A stretch of DNA of 6,401 bases from an uncultured Coriobacteriaceae bacterium (GTDB lineage Bacteria > Actinomycetota > Coriobacteriia > Coriobacteriales > Eggerthellaceae): the NCBI GenBank assembly GCA_900554945.1, contig USJN01000092.1, positions 1 to 6,401 on the forward strand, read 5' to 3'. A program made the position numbers and the translations under genes. This document shows, in pieces, positions 1 through 6,176 of this stretch (its first letter is position 1; each line of letters begins with the position of its first letter). The notes under the pieces were generated by a model. That model saw nothing but the letters and a program-made list of their open reading frames with translations, was not told where the DNA came from and did no database searches.

Positions 1-37
1 ACAATCTGGCGCCCTACCCAACTAGGCCACACCCACC
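1..37 (-). tRNA. tRNA-His (anticodon GTG expected), 5' half, cut by window edge
   Basis: Read on the minus strand from position 37, the sequence folds as the 5' half of a tRNA. It has an extra G at -1 (position 37) and an acceptor strand GTGGGTG (36-30). U8 and G9 follow, then a D arm GCCT/GGGC (27-24 with 14-11) around the D loop AGTTGGGTA. G26, the anticodon-stem strand CCAGA and loop bases TTGT come next, where the window ends after anticodon position 35. The extra G at -1 is the identity mark of tRNA-His, and GT at positions 34-35 fits anticodon GTG. The third anticodon base and the 3' half lie outside the window, so Asn, Asp or Tyr are not strictly excluded, but the acceptor strand and G-1 favour His. 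Confidence 0.85.
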
Positions 38-52
38 GTGGCGCAAGTTGAT

Positions 53-81
53 ATATTAGGGCAAAACAACCTGCAGTGCAA
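53..81 (-). promoter_or_regulatory. Promoter of tRNA-His
   Basis: On the minus strand, a -35 hexamer TTGCAC (81-76) and a -10 hexamer TAATAT (58-53) are separated by exactly 17 bases (75-59). This is a near-consensus housekeeping sigma promoter. The predicted transcript start is near position 46, about 9 bases before the tRNA 5' end, as expected for a tRNA that needs only short 5' trimming by RNase P. It lies in an AT-rich pocket between the map stop codon and the tRNA, and is the best-matched promoter in the window. Confidence 0.75.
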
Positions 82-135
82 GATAAATTTCTAAATATTT
101 TGCCTTTCACAAAATAACAGTTGCCACCTGGAGTT

Positions 136-1020
136 TTACCACGACAGAAGCTCGTAGCCGTCGTCGGTCACCACAAGCTGCACTTCCCACTGCGCCGAAG
201 GCTTGCCGTCCGCTGTGCGGATCGTCCAGCCGTTGGGGTCGGACATGTCGATGTCGTGCTCCCCCGCGTTAATCATCGGCTCGATGGTGAAGCACATGCC
301 CGGCACGAGCACCGGGCCCGTTCCCGCTTCGGCAACGTGGCTCACGAACGGGTCCTCGTGGAACTCGAGGCCGATGCCATGGCCGCCGAACTCCTCGACG
401 ACCGAGAAGCCGTTCGCATGCGCGTGCGCGGAGACCGCCGCTCCCACATCGCCCAGATGGCCCCACGGCTTCACCGCAGCCAATCCCGCCTCGAGCGCCT
501 CCTTCGTGACGCGCACGAGCTTTTGCTTCTCCTCGTCGACCTCGCCGATCATGAACATGCGCGAAGAGTCGGAGAAGTAGCCGTCGAGAATCGTGGAGCA
601 GTCCACGTTCACGATGTCGCCCTCTTTGAGCACGTCGTCCTCAGAGGGGATGCCGTGGCAGACGACTTCGTTGATGGACGTGCACACGCTGTTGGGGTAC
701 CCCTCGAAGTTGAGGTCGGCCGGCGTGCCGCCGTGCTCGATGGTGTAGTCGTAGATCCACTTGTCGATCTCGGCGGTGTTCACGCCCGCCTTGATGCGCT
801 CGGCCACGTAATCGAGCACGCCGATGTTGATGGCGGCCGACTTCTTGATGCCCTCGATGTCGGTGGCGGTCTTCAGAAGCGAACGATGGGGCACCTCTTC
901 GCCCTGCTCATAAAGCTCCTGCAAACGCTCGTCCAAGTTGAGGTGGCACTTCTTGTATTTCTTCCCGCTGCCGCACCAGCACTCGTCGTTGCGGCCGGGG
1001 GACTTCATTCCGTCGAACAT
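136..1020 (-). CDS. map: Type I methionine aminopeptidase with N-terminal SEC-C motif
   Basis: This 294-residue cytoplasmic metalloprotease removes the initiator methionine from nascent proteins. The N-terminus carries a SEC-C zinc motif (C14, C16, C25, H26; CxC-x8-CH), which in this MetAP subgroup may help ribosome or substrate docking (inference). The rest is the pita-bread fold. Visible sites are H122 in CHGIP and the dinuclear metal ligands D140, D151, H214, E247 and E279, with H221 in the HEDP motif, so all catalytic residues are present. After E279 the usual His-Thr is replaced by Val-Gln. The ATG at 1020 is chosen because AGAAAGG (1033-1027) lies 6 bases before it. An in-frame GTG at 1047 would add nine residues but has no ribosome site and falls inside a hairpin. 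The stop is TAA at 136-138, with tRNA-His downstream on the same strand. The enzyme call is firm. Confidence 0.97.
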   Translation of the reverse strand: MFDGMKSPGRNDECWCGSGKKYKKCHLNLDERLQELYEQGEEVPHRSLLKTATDIEGIKKSAAINIGVLDYVAERIKAGVNTAEIDKWIYDYTIEHGGTPADLNFEGYPNSVCTSINEVVCHGIPSEDDVLKEGDIVNVDCSTILDGYFSDSSRMFMIGEVDEEKQKLVRVTKEALEAGLAAVKPWGHLGDVGAAVSAHAHANGFSVVEEFGGHGIGLEFHEDPFVSHVAEAGTGPVLVPGMCFTIEPMINAGEHDIDMSDPNGWTIRTADGKPSAQWEVQLVVTDDGYELLSW

Positions 1021-1037
1021 GCTTTGCCTTTCTACAG

Positions 1038-1056
1038 GGCGCCTCACTCAGGCGCC
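1038..1056 (-). other. Short hairpin in the map leader
   Basis: GGCGCCT (1038-1044) and AGGCGCC (1050-1056) form a perfect 7-bp, GC-only-plus-one-AT stem with a 5-base loop. If transcription of map starts near 1067, this hairpin would sit close to the 5' end of the mRNA and just before the Shine-Dalgarno site at 1033-1027. It could protect the 5' end or modulate translation. On the plus strand it is followed by GTTTTG, so it resembles a weak terminator in that direction, but no plus-strand gene precedes it. Confidence 0.45.
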
Positions 1057-1073
1057 GTTTTGTGTCGCCCTCC

Positions 1074-1081
1074 ATTGTAGC
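1074..1081 (-). promoter_or_regulatory. Candidate -10 element for map
   Basis: The minus strand reads GCTACAAT here, containing the -10 hexamer TACAAT (1079-1074). No good -35 hexamer is present at a 16-18 base spacing (the sequence there is very C-rich). The predicted leader would be about 47 bases and include the 1038-1056 hairpin. The same eight bases occur before the Nudix gene, and a one-base variant occurs before the helicase gene, which raises confidence a little. Confidence 0.4.
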
Positions 1082-1436
1082 CTTTGGGGAATACGGGCGG
1101 GGAACTTGTTTCATTCGAAGGTAAAAGAGCTGAATTCGCCAACAACCGAGCGAAGGGAAGGGCCGAGCGTCGGGCTCGTGTCGCTTGTTTGTCGACGAGT
1201 AAAGGGTGCGAGGGGGCTGGCGGTTGAAGGGGATATACTTGGCTTCATGAAGAAGCGGGGGTTCTTGGGGCATTGGGATGCTTGGCCACTTGGGAGTTCC
1301 AGGGACCCTCGGCGAGCCTAGGGACCCTCAGATTCCCAGGGCCTTTGAGCCTCAGCGGCGGGTCTCTTGGGTCTCCCAAGCTCTTCGGGGCCCCCGAGGC
1401 TCGCCGCCCTGCGTGTCCGTGCGTTAGGAGAATTGC
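1080..1436. other. Intergenic region between map and the DUF523 gene; repeat-rich right half
   Basis: No convincing protein gene fills this 357-base gap between two divergent genes. The left part (1080 to about 1230) would hold the map upstream region and shows nothing clear. The right part (about 1230-1436) is crowded with short repeats. AGGGACCCTC occurs twice, at 1301-1310 and 1320-1329. CTTGGG/CCCAAG form a 6-bp hairpin with a 3-base loop (1366-1380). CGGCGAGCCT (1310-1319) is perfectly complementary to AGGCTCGCCG (1397-1406) and could close a larger fold. A possible -10, TATACT at 1234-1239, precedes a 24-codon open frame (1247-1321) lacking a ribosome site. It may be a structured leader of the DUF523 gene; GC-rich sequence folds easily, so this is tentative. 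Confidence 0.5.
1310..1406 (+). promoter_or_regulatory. Possible structured 5' leader of the DUF523 gene
   Basis: A 10-bp perfect long-range pairing (1310-1319 with 1397-1406) encloses a 6-bp hairpin, CTTGGG-TCT-CCCAAG (1366-1380), and a small TGAG/CTCA element (1346-1354). The fold would end 20 bases before the Shine-Dalgarno site at 1426-1430. I see no T-box core, no recognised riboswitch core and no T-run after a stem, so if it regulates, translational control or RNA stability is more likely than classical termination. No family can be named. Confidence 0.3.
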
Positions 1437-1925
1437 ATGAAAATCGCTGTGAGCGCGTGCCTTTTGGGCGAGGCGTGCCGTTACGACGGGCGTTCGAAGC
1501 CCTGCGCACGCGTGCAGGAGCTCGCCGCAGACGGACACGAGCTTGTGCCCGTCTGCCCTGAGGTAGCAGGCGGCCTTCCCACGCCGCGCACGCCCTGCGA
1601 AATCGTACAGACTCCATGGATGGAGAGCGGGAAAGCGCGCATGACGGACGAGCACGCTTGGACAATCCTCGACGCGAGCGGAGCCGATCGCACGGCCGCT
1701 TACGCCCGCGGCGCGCAGGCCGAGCTTGCACGAGCGAAGGAAGCGGGCTGTGAGCTGGCCATCCTCAAGGCGAAGAGCCCCTCATGCGGATCGGGGGAAG
1801 TCTACGACGGCACGTTTTCGGGCACGCTCGTGCCTGGATGGGGCATCGCCGCAGCCGCATTCCGCGACGCGGGCATCACCGTAATCGACGAGACCGCCGA
1901 CTTCAGCCGCCTATCCCGAATGTAA
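1437..1925 (+). CDS. DUF523 family protein, TudS-like (possible [4Fe-4S] thiobase desulfurase)
   Basis: This 162-residue protein carries the DUF523 hallmarks: SACLLGEACRYDG at residues 6-18, PVCPEVAGGLPTPR at 38-51 and KAKSPSCGSG at 111-120. Cysteines C8, C40 and C117 sit in these motifs and are the likely iron-sulfur ligands. A characterised DUF523 member, TudS, is a 2-thiouracil desulfurase with a [4Fe-4S] cluster held by three conserved cysteines; that substrate for this protein is inference. The family is usually a stand-alone cytoplasmic protein of about this size, so the gene looks complete. AGGAG at 1426-1430 lies 6 bases before the ATG, which fixes the start. The stop is TAA at 1923-1925. 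It faces the helicase gene tail-to-tail across 29 bases, with no clear terminator between. A repeat-rich, possibly structured leader precedes it. Confidence 0.92.
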   Translation: MKIAVSACLLGEACRYDGRSKPCARVQELAADGHELVPVCPEVAGGLPTPRTPCEIVQTPWMESGKARMTDEHAWTILDASGADRTAAYARGAQAELARAKEAGCELAILKAKSPSCGSGEVYDGTFSGTLVPGWGIAAAAFRDAGITVIDETADFSRLSRM

Positions 1926-1954
1926 AGAGACCGACGCGCCCCCCTTGTCCACTT

Positions 1955-4900
1955 CTACTCCACCGGGCTCAGCAGGTCGACCAAATCGTCGCGGGAAAGC
2001 GAGGCGAGCGACACGCCGGACGCGCCGACGACCTGGTCGGCCAGGTCGCTTTTCGCCTCCTGAAGTGCGAGGATGCGCTCCTCAATCGTTCCCTTCGCGA
2101 TCACGCGCTCGACGCTCACCACGTGCGTCTGCCCGATGCGGTGCGCACGGTCGGTCGCCTGATCCTGCGCCGCCGCGTTCCACCAGGGATCGGCATGGAT
2201 GACGACCGACGCGCCCGTGAGGTTGAGTCCCGTGCCGCCCGCCTTGAGCGAAATCAGAAACACCGGCGTATCGTCGGCGTTGAAACGGTTCACCAGCTCG
2301 AGCCGCTCCTCCTTAGGCGTTGCGCCCGTGATCGTGAAATAGCGCACACCGGCCGCGTCGAGTTTGTCGGCAATAAGCGACAAGAAGCTTGTGAACTGGG
2401 AGAACACGAGCGCCTTCTCGCCGCCGCCCATCGCAGAGTCCACCAGATCGCAGATGGCGTCGAGCTTCGCTGCAGGTCCCTTATAGTTTTCGTAGAGCAG
2501 GCGTGGGTCGCAGCACAGCTGGCGCAGACGCGTGAGCTCGGCCAAGATCTGCACCTTGCTCTTGTTGAACTCCGCATCCGACATGCCGCTCTTGCGCCCA
2601 CCGTCCTTGGCAGCCTTGTCGCTCTTCTGACGCGTGAGTTCCTCGCGAAGGCGCTGCTCATGCGCGGAATACAGCTTCAGCTGCTCGCCGGTCATGGGCG
2701 CGTACACCACGCTTTCGAGTTTCTCGGGCAAGTCAGAGAGCACCTGCGTCTTCAAGCGGCGCAGCATGAACGGGCCCACGAGCGCCTGCAACCTGCGCGC
2801 GATGTCCTCGTCGCCGCCGACGATTGGCAGCTCGAAGCGCTCGCGGATGCTCCAAAGCTCGGAGAGGCGGTTCTCCATCGGGGTACCCGTGAGCGCGAAA
2901 CGGTGTTCCGCCTCGACGCGCTTCACCGCGCGCGTGACGAGCGCCGCCGGGTTCTTCACGTATTGCGCCTCATCGAGCGCGCACAGGAAGAAACGCTCCC
3001 CCACCCAGTCGTGGATGTCGATGCGGAGCAGGTCGTAGGAGGTCACGAGCACGTCGCACGGGTCGATGGCGGCAGAGCCGTCGGGCGCGGGAAGCGAAAG
3101 CGCCCTGATGCGGCGGCGCTCGGCTTTCGGGCCCGCGACGGCGCGAACCGCAAGCTCGGGCGCGAAGCGGGCGAATTCCTGCAGCCAGTTGTACACGAGC
3201 GACGCCGGGCACACGATGAGGCTCGGTCCCACACGGCGCGCCTCGTCGCGGCGGGCAAGCAGAAGCGAAATCAGCTGCAGCGACTTACCCAGGCCCATCT
3301 CGTCGGCGAGGATACCGCCGAACCCCGCATCGCAGCGCGCGGAAAGCCAGCGGAAGCCTTCCTCCTGATAGGGGCGCAGCACGCTCGAGAGCTGGGCGGG
3401 CGGCGTGTAGCTCTGCTCGTCAACCGAGCGGAAGTTGTCCACGTAGCTCTTAAAGGAGCGATCACGGTCGAGGTCTTTCTCCTCGTCGAGGTAAAACGCG
3501 CGGTAACTCGGCAGCTCGACCTTGCCGCTCGCGAGTTCCTTCAGAGAGATTCCCAGGTCAGACGCGATGCGATCGAGCTCTGCCAAGTCCATATCCTCGA
3601 GTGAGAGATACGCGCCGCCCTTGAGCCTGTGATAGTGCTTGCGCTTGCGGTAGCTCGACAGCAGCGCGGCAAGCTCGTCGGATTCCAAGTCGCCCGCGCT
3701 CACCGTAAGATCGATCAGGTTGCCCGCAAGCGACACCCCCATGGAGATGCGCGGCTTGCCGTCGCGGATGAGGCGGTCGAAGGCGGGCGTGGTGAAGACC
3801 TCACCAAGCGCGCGAAACTCGGGCAGGCCGCCGAAGAGCAGGTTGCCCACCGCATCGTCGTCGGCGTTCGGGATGATCGGGTCCCCCAGGCCGAAGTAGC
3901 GCTCGACAAGCGTCGTCGCCCGAGCCTCGAGGCGAGCGTCGCGCAGGGGTCCCGGCTCTTCGGCGCTCTCGGTCTTTCTTGTAAGGGCAATCCCGCGCGC
4001 GGCGGACGCGGCACGTGCGCGGCGGACGGGCGCGGACACGGCGGCAGCGCCCGAGGCATCGATGAGATGGGCCTCCTCGCCGGCCAAGACGTAGCGGAAG
4101 TCGCCGTAGGTCGCCACCGCCTCCACGCGAACGCCCGCGCGGACCTTGTCGAAGTAGAAGGAGATTTCGCCGGGTACGGGGCGGAAGCGCTCCACCTCAG
4201 GCGGCATGTCCATGTGCAGCGCCTTCTCCACCTGAGGTAACACGGCGGAGCAGAACAGCGGCATGTCCTCCTTCGAGATAAACAGACGCACATCGGATCC
4301 TTCGTAGACCATGCGCAAGAAGTCGGCACAGCGAGCAAGCTCCGGCGAGCAGCGGTACACGACGTCGCCCATCCACAGGTACAAGCGACGGCCCTGCGCG
4401 GCAAGCACGACGTCGGAGCCGCGCTCGATGCAGTAACCGTCCTCGGTGGATTTCTCGAGCGACACCTTGACCTCGGGGTCTGCGTGAACGATGCGCGTCT
4501 CGGTGACCGAGCGCGTGCCGATATCGGTGCCGCGAATGGTGAACGAACCCCCGTCGAGCGCGTCGAGCAGCTCGACAACCTCCACTTCCGAGAGGTTGAT
4601 GTCGCGACCGACGCCAGGCGTCGAGGCGATGCCCCAGCGGGTGGTCTGCGCGCTCCGCTCGCGCAGGGAGACGGCACGGTCAAGGAACTCCGCCACGCGA
4701 CGGCCGCGCTCGGTAAGGAGCGCCGGTGTGTGCGTGAAAGCGAGCTTCTTCCCGTAAGAGAAGCGCTCGCCTGCGCGCATGCGCGACACGAAGTCGGAGA
4801 TGCTCTTCATGACGTAGGAAGACGTGGGGCTTGCCACCTTGAAGCTCGCCGACCACAGACGGTAGCCGTACGTGAGCGTGCACTCGAGGTCGATCGAGCC

Positions 4901-5308
4901 TTCCATGTCGCTGTCGTCGGCGAACTGCTCGCCGCGGCGCATGAGCTCGGTGATGCAGGCCGACGTCGCCACACGGCGCTTCGGCGTGAAGCCCATGAAC
5001 TTCTCGGGCGCACGGGAGAAGGAGAGCGCGAGCGCGGCGCAGTGCTTGCACAGCCCGTCGTATTCCACCACCGCGGGGCAGGTGCACGACCAGTCCTCGA
5101 CCGTTTCCTCGTCGGGCGACAGATAGACGGACACACGATAGTGGTCATCCCACCCGCTTGAGCTTGCGACCTGGGCAGACAGCACTGTCTCCCCCACCTC
5201 GTAGCGCACGCGCTTCGTCAAGATGTTGCGATCGCTCGCGGCTATCCGCTCGGCGCGGGCGAACGTACGTGAATTGCAATTGGCAGCTATTTCGCGTTCC
5301 GAAATCAC
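1955..5308 (-). CDS. SWIM zinc-finger SNF2-family helicase (DEAD/DEAH-type ATPase)
   Basis: This 1117-residue protein is a bacterial SNF2/Rad54-type double-stranded DNA translocase. A SWIM zinc finger lies near the N-terminus (C75, C77, C87, H89). A long middle region of about residues 120-640 matches the layout of the bacterial SNF2-associated domain, with an Ala/Arg-rich linker. The ATPase core starts at LRPYQ (644-648). Walker A is DEMGLGKS with K675, motif II is DEAQ (779-782), and motif III is LTGTP with T809. The second RecA lobe shows VFSQF (968-972), SLKAGGTGLNLT, and DRAHRIGQ with arginines 1054 and 1057. All core motifs are intact, so it should be active. DNA repair or chromosome remodelling is the likely role; partner and substrate are unknown. 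The GTG start at 5308 is chosen because the conserved N-terminus begins there and AGGAG precedes it; the open frame runs on to 5473 but that part is compositionally non-coding. It is convergent with the DUF523 gene and divergent from the Nudix gene. Confidence 0.95.
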   Translation of the reverse strand: MISEREIAANCNSRTFARAERIAASDRNILTKRVRYEVGETVLSAQVASSSGWDDHYRVSVYLSPDEETVEDWSCTCPAVVEYDGLCKHCAALALSFSRAPEKFMGFTPKRRVATSACITELMRRGEQFADDSDMEGSIDLECTLTYGYRLWSASFKVASPTSSYVMKSISDFVSRMRAGERFSYGKKLAFTHTPALLTERGRRVAEFLDRAVSLRERSAQTTRWGIASTPGVGRDINLSEVEVVELLDALDGGSFTIRGTDIGTRSVTETRIVHADPEVKVSLEKSTEDGYCIERGSDVVLAAQGRRLYLWMGDVVYRCSPELARCADFLRMVYEGSDVRLFISKEDMPLFCSAVLPQVEKALHMDMPPEVERFRPVPGEISFYFDKVRAGVRVEAVATYGDFRYVLAGEEAHLIDASGAAAVSAPVRRARAASAARGIALTRKTESAEEPGPLRDARLEARATTLVERYFGLGDPIIPNADDDAVGNLLFGGLPEFRALGEVFTTPAFDRLIRDGKPRISMGVSLAGNLIDLTVSAGDLESDELAALLSSYRKRKHYHRLKGGAYLSLEDMDLAELDRIASDLGISLKELASGKVELPSYRAFYLDEEKDLDRDRSFKSYVDNFRSVDEQSYTPPAQLSSVLRPYQEEGFRWLSARCDAGFGGILADEMGLGKSLQLISLLLARRDEARRVGPSLIVCPASLVYNWLQEFARFAPELAVRAVAGPKAERRRIRALSLPAPDGSAAIDPCDVLVTSYDLLRIDIHDWVGERFFLCALDEAQYVKNPAALVTRAVKRVEAEHRFALTGTPMENRLSELWSIRERFELPIVGGDEDIARRLQALVGPFMLRRLKTQVLSDLPEKLESVVYAPMTGEQLKLYSAHEQRLREELTRQKSDKAAKDGGRKSGMSDAEFNKSKVQILAELTRLRQLCCDPRLLYENYKGPAAKLDAICDLVDSAMGGGEKALVFSQFTSFLSLIADKLDAAGVRYFTITGATPKEERLELVNRFNADDTPVFLISLKAGGTGLNLTGASVVIHADPWWNAAAQDQATDRAHRIGQTHVVSVERVIAKGTIEERILALQEAKSDLADQVVGASGVSLASLSRDDLVDLLSPVE

Positions 5309-5312
5309 ATGA

Positions 5313-5317
5313 CTCCT
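5313..5317 (-). promoter_or_regulatory. Ribosome binding site deciding the helicase GTG start
   Basis: The minus strand reads AGGAG here after an A-rich run, only 4 bases before the GTG at 5308-5306. An ATG at 5310-5308 overlaps this GTG by one base but is followed at once by TGA, so it cannot start the protein. The GTG is the only usable start in the right frame near the site. Confidence 0.7.
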
Positions 5318-5332
5318 TTTTTCGTAAACGCT

Positions 5333-5340
5333 AGTGTAGC
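5333..5340 (-). promoter_or_regulatory. Candidate -10 element of the helicase gene
   Basis: The minus strand reads GCTACACT, with hexamer TACACT (5338-5333) preceded by TGC, which is an extended -10 arrangement. The best -35-like sequences are poor: TTTGCG at 15 bases or GTTTGC at 16 bases. The predicted start lies roughly 18 bases before the GTG, leaving just enough leader for the AGGAG site. Confidence 0.5.
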
Positions 5341-5347
5341 ACGGCGA

Positions 5348-5380
5348 TGCAAGCGCAAACGCACGCCCCCGCCGCTTGCA
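5348..5380. repeat. 8-bp inverted repeat in the divergent helicase/Nudix promoter region
   Basis: TGCAAGCG (5348-5355) and CGCTTGCA (5373-5380) are perfect inverted copies separated by 17 bases. The repeat lies just upstream of the helicase -10 and overlaps its expected -35 area, so a dimeric regulator could bind there. It is about 150 bases from the Nudix -10 element. A chance match cannot be excluded in GC-rich DNA. Confidence 0.4.
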
Positions 5381-5527
5381 ACGACGGGCGCACGAGCGGA
5401 GCTGCGAGCCCTGGCAGAGAAGGGCGGCGAGCGCGCGGGAATGGGCAGCGGCGCCCTGCGAAGACGAGCGCACTCAGGCAGCGCGCGGTCGGAAGAGAAA
5501 GTCAGGCGCGCGAAGGGGCCATGCGGC

Positions 5528-5535
5528 GCTACAAT
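5528..5535 (+). promoter_or_regulatory. Candidate -10 element of the Nudix gene
   Basis: GCTACAAT contains a -10 hexamer TACAAT (5530-5535), 26 bases before the ATG. No clear -35 hexamer stands 16-18 bases upstream. The predicted transcript would begin near 5542 and consist largely of a purine-rich ribosome binding region (GGAGGG at 5541-5546 and AGGG at 5553-5556). The eight bases are identical to those before map. Confidence 0.45.
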
Positions 5536-5561
5536 CAGACGGAGGGAAAGGCAGGGACAAC

Positions 5562-6176
5562 ATGGCGATCGAAGACGACATCGCGGCATACGAGCCGGCA
5601 AACGAGCAGGAAGAAGTCGACAAGCAGGTGATTCTCTCAGTGCTCGGCACGAGCGAGAACGCGTTTTCCCGCGAGGCGCTCGCGCATATGGCGTGCTCCA
5701 TCTGGGTCGTGAGCCCCGATTGCGCGCAAACGCTGCTCGTGTTCCACAACATCTACGGCTCGTGGTCGTGGATTGGGGGCCACGCCGACGGCGAGCGCGA
5801 CCTTGCTGCCGTCGCGCTGCGCGAGCTTCAGGAGGAAACGGGCGTGTCGCACGCGCGCATGGTGACGCTTCCCGCGGGGAACATCTACTCGCTCGAAGTG
5901 CTCACCGTCGACGGGCACGAGAAGCACGGGAAGTACGTCGGGTCGCACCTGCATTTGAACGTGACGTATCTCGCTGTGGCCTCCCCCGACGAGCCTATCC
6001 GCATAAAGCCCGATGAGAACAGTGGTGTGAAATGGGTGCCCACCGAAGACGCCATCGCGCTTTCCACCGAGCCCTGGATCCGCGAGCGCATCTACCGCAA
6101 GCTCATCGATAAGTTGGACGACCCTGTTGTGAGAGCGGCAATCGAGGAGATTGGAAGCCAGAAAACTATTCGCTAG
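5562..6176 (+). CDS. Nudix hydrolase
   Basis: This 204-residue cytoplasmic protein belongs to the Nudix superfamily, which cleaves nucleoside diphosphates linked to another moiety using divalent metal. The Nudix box lies at residues 73-95, and the catalytic core RELQEE (87-92) followed by TGV is intact. The usual Glu six residues after the box's first Gly (G73) is Arg79, with Glu78 one place early, giving a GGHADGERDL form that recurs in one Nudix subgroup. The segment before it (FHNIYGSWSWIGGH, 61-74) also fits that subgroup. The substrate cannot be read from the sequence; sequence similarity to isopentenyl-diphosphate isomerase-like or nucleotide-cleaning members would need a search. The ATG at 5562 is chosen because AGGG lies 5 bases upstream and a -10 element sits just before; the upstream in-frame extension is low-quality sequence. 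It stands alone, divergent from the helicase. An inverted repeat spans its stop codon. Confidence 0.93.
   Translation: MAIEDDIAAYEPANEQEEVDKQVILSVLGTSENAFSREALAHMACSIWVVSPDCAQTLLVFHNIYGSWSWIGGHADGERDLAAVALRELQEETGVSHARMVTLPAGNIYSLEVLTVDGHEKHGKYVGSHLHLNVTYLAVASPDEPIRIKPDENSGVKWVPTEDAIALSTEPWIRERIYRKLIDKLDDPVVRAAIEEIGSQKTIR

Noticed and set aside
60..104. Inverted repeat GGCAAAA/TTTTGCC (60-66 and 98-104) near the tRNA-His promoter
   Set aside because: Seven bases with a 31-base gap in AT-rich sequence is weak, and it does not make a recognisable map terminator.
1021..1047. Upstream in-frame GTG start for map adding nine residues
   Set aside because: No ribosome site precedes it and it lies within the leader hairpin, while the ATG at 1020 has a well-spaced purine-rich site.
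121..1080. 319-codon plus-strand open frame opposite map
   Set aside because: It mirrors the methionine aminopeptidase gene, has no family features and no ribosome site; it is a GC-bias shadow.
1301..1329. CRISPR-like or mobile-element interpretation of the AGGGACCCTC copies
   Set aside because: Only two 10-base copies with no spacer pattern, no transposase and no flanking target duplication.
1784..3604. Long plus-strand open frame of 606 codons opposite the helicase and DUF523 genes
   Set aside because: It is antisense to a gene with intact, ordered helicase motifs, its product is Arg/Ala/His-rich with no recognisable domain, and such frames arise from GC-rich codon bias.
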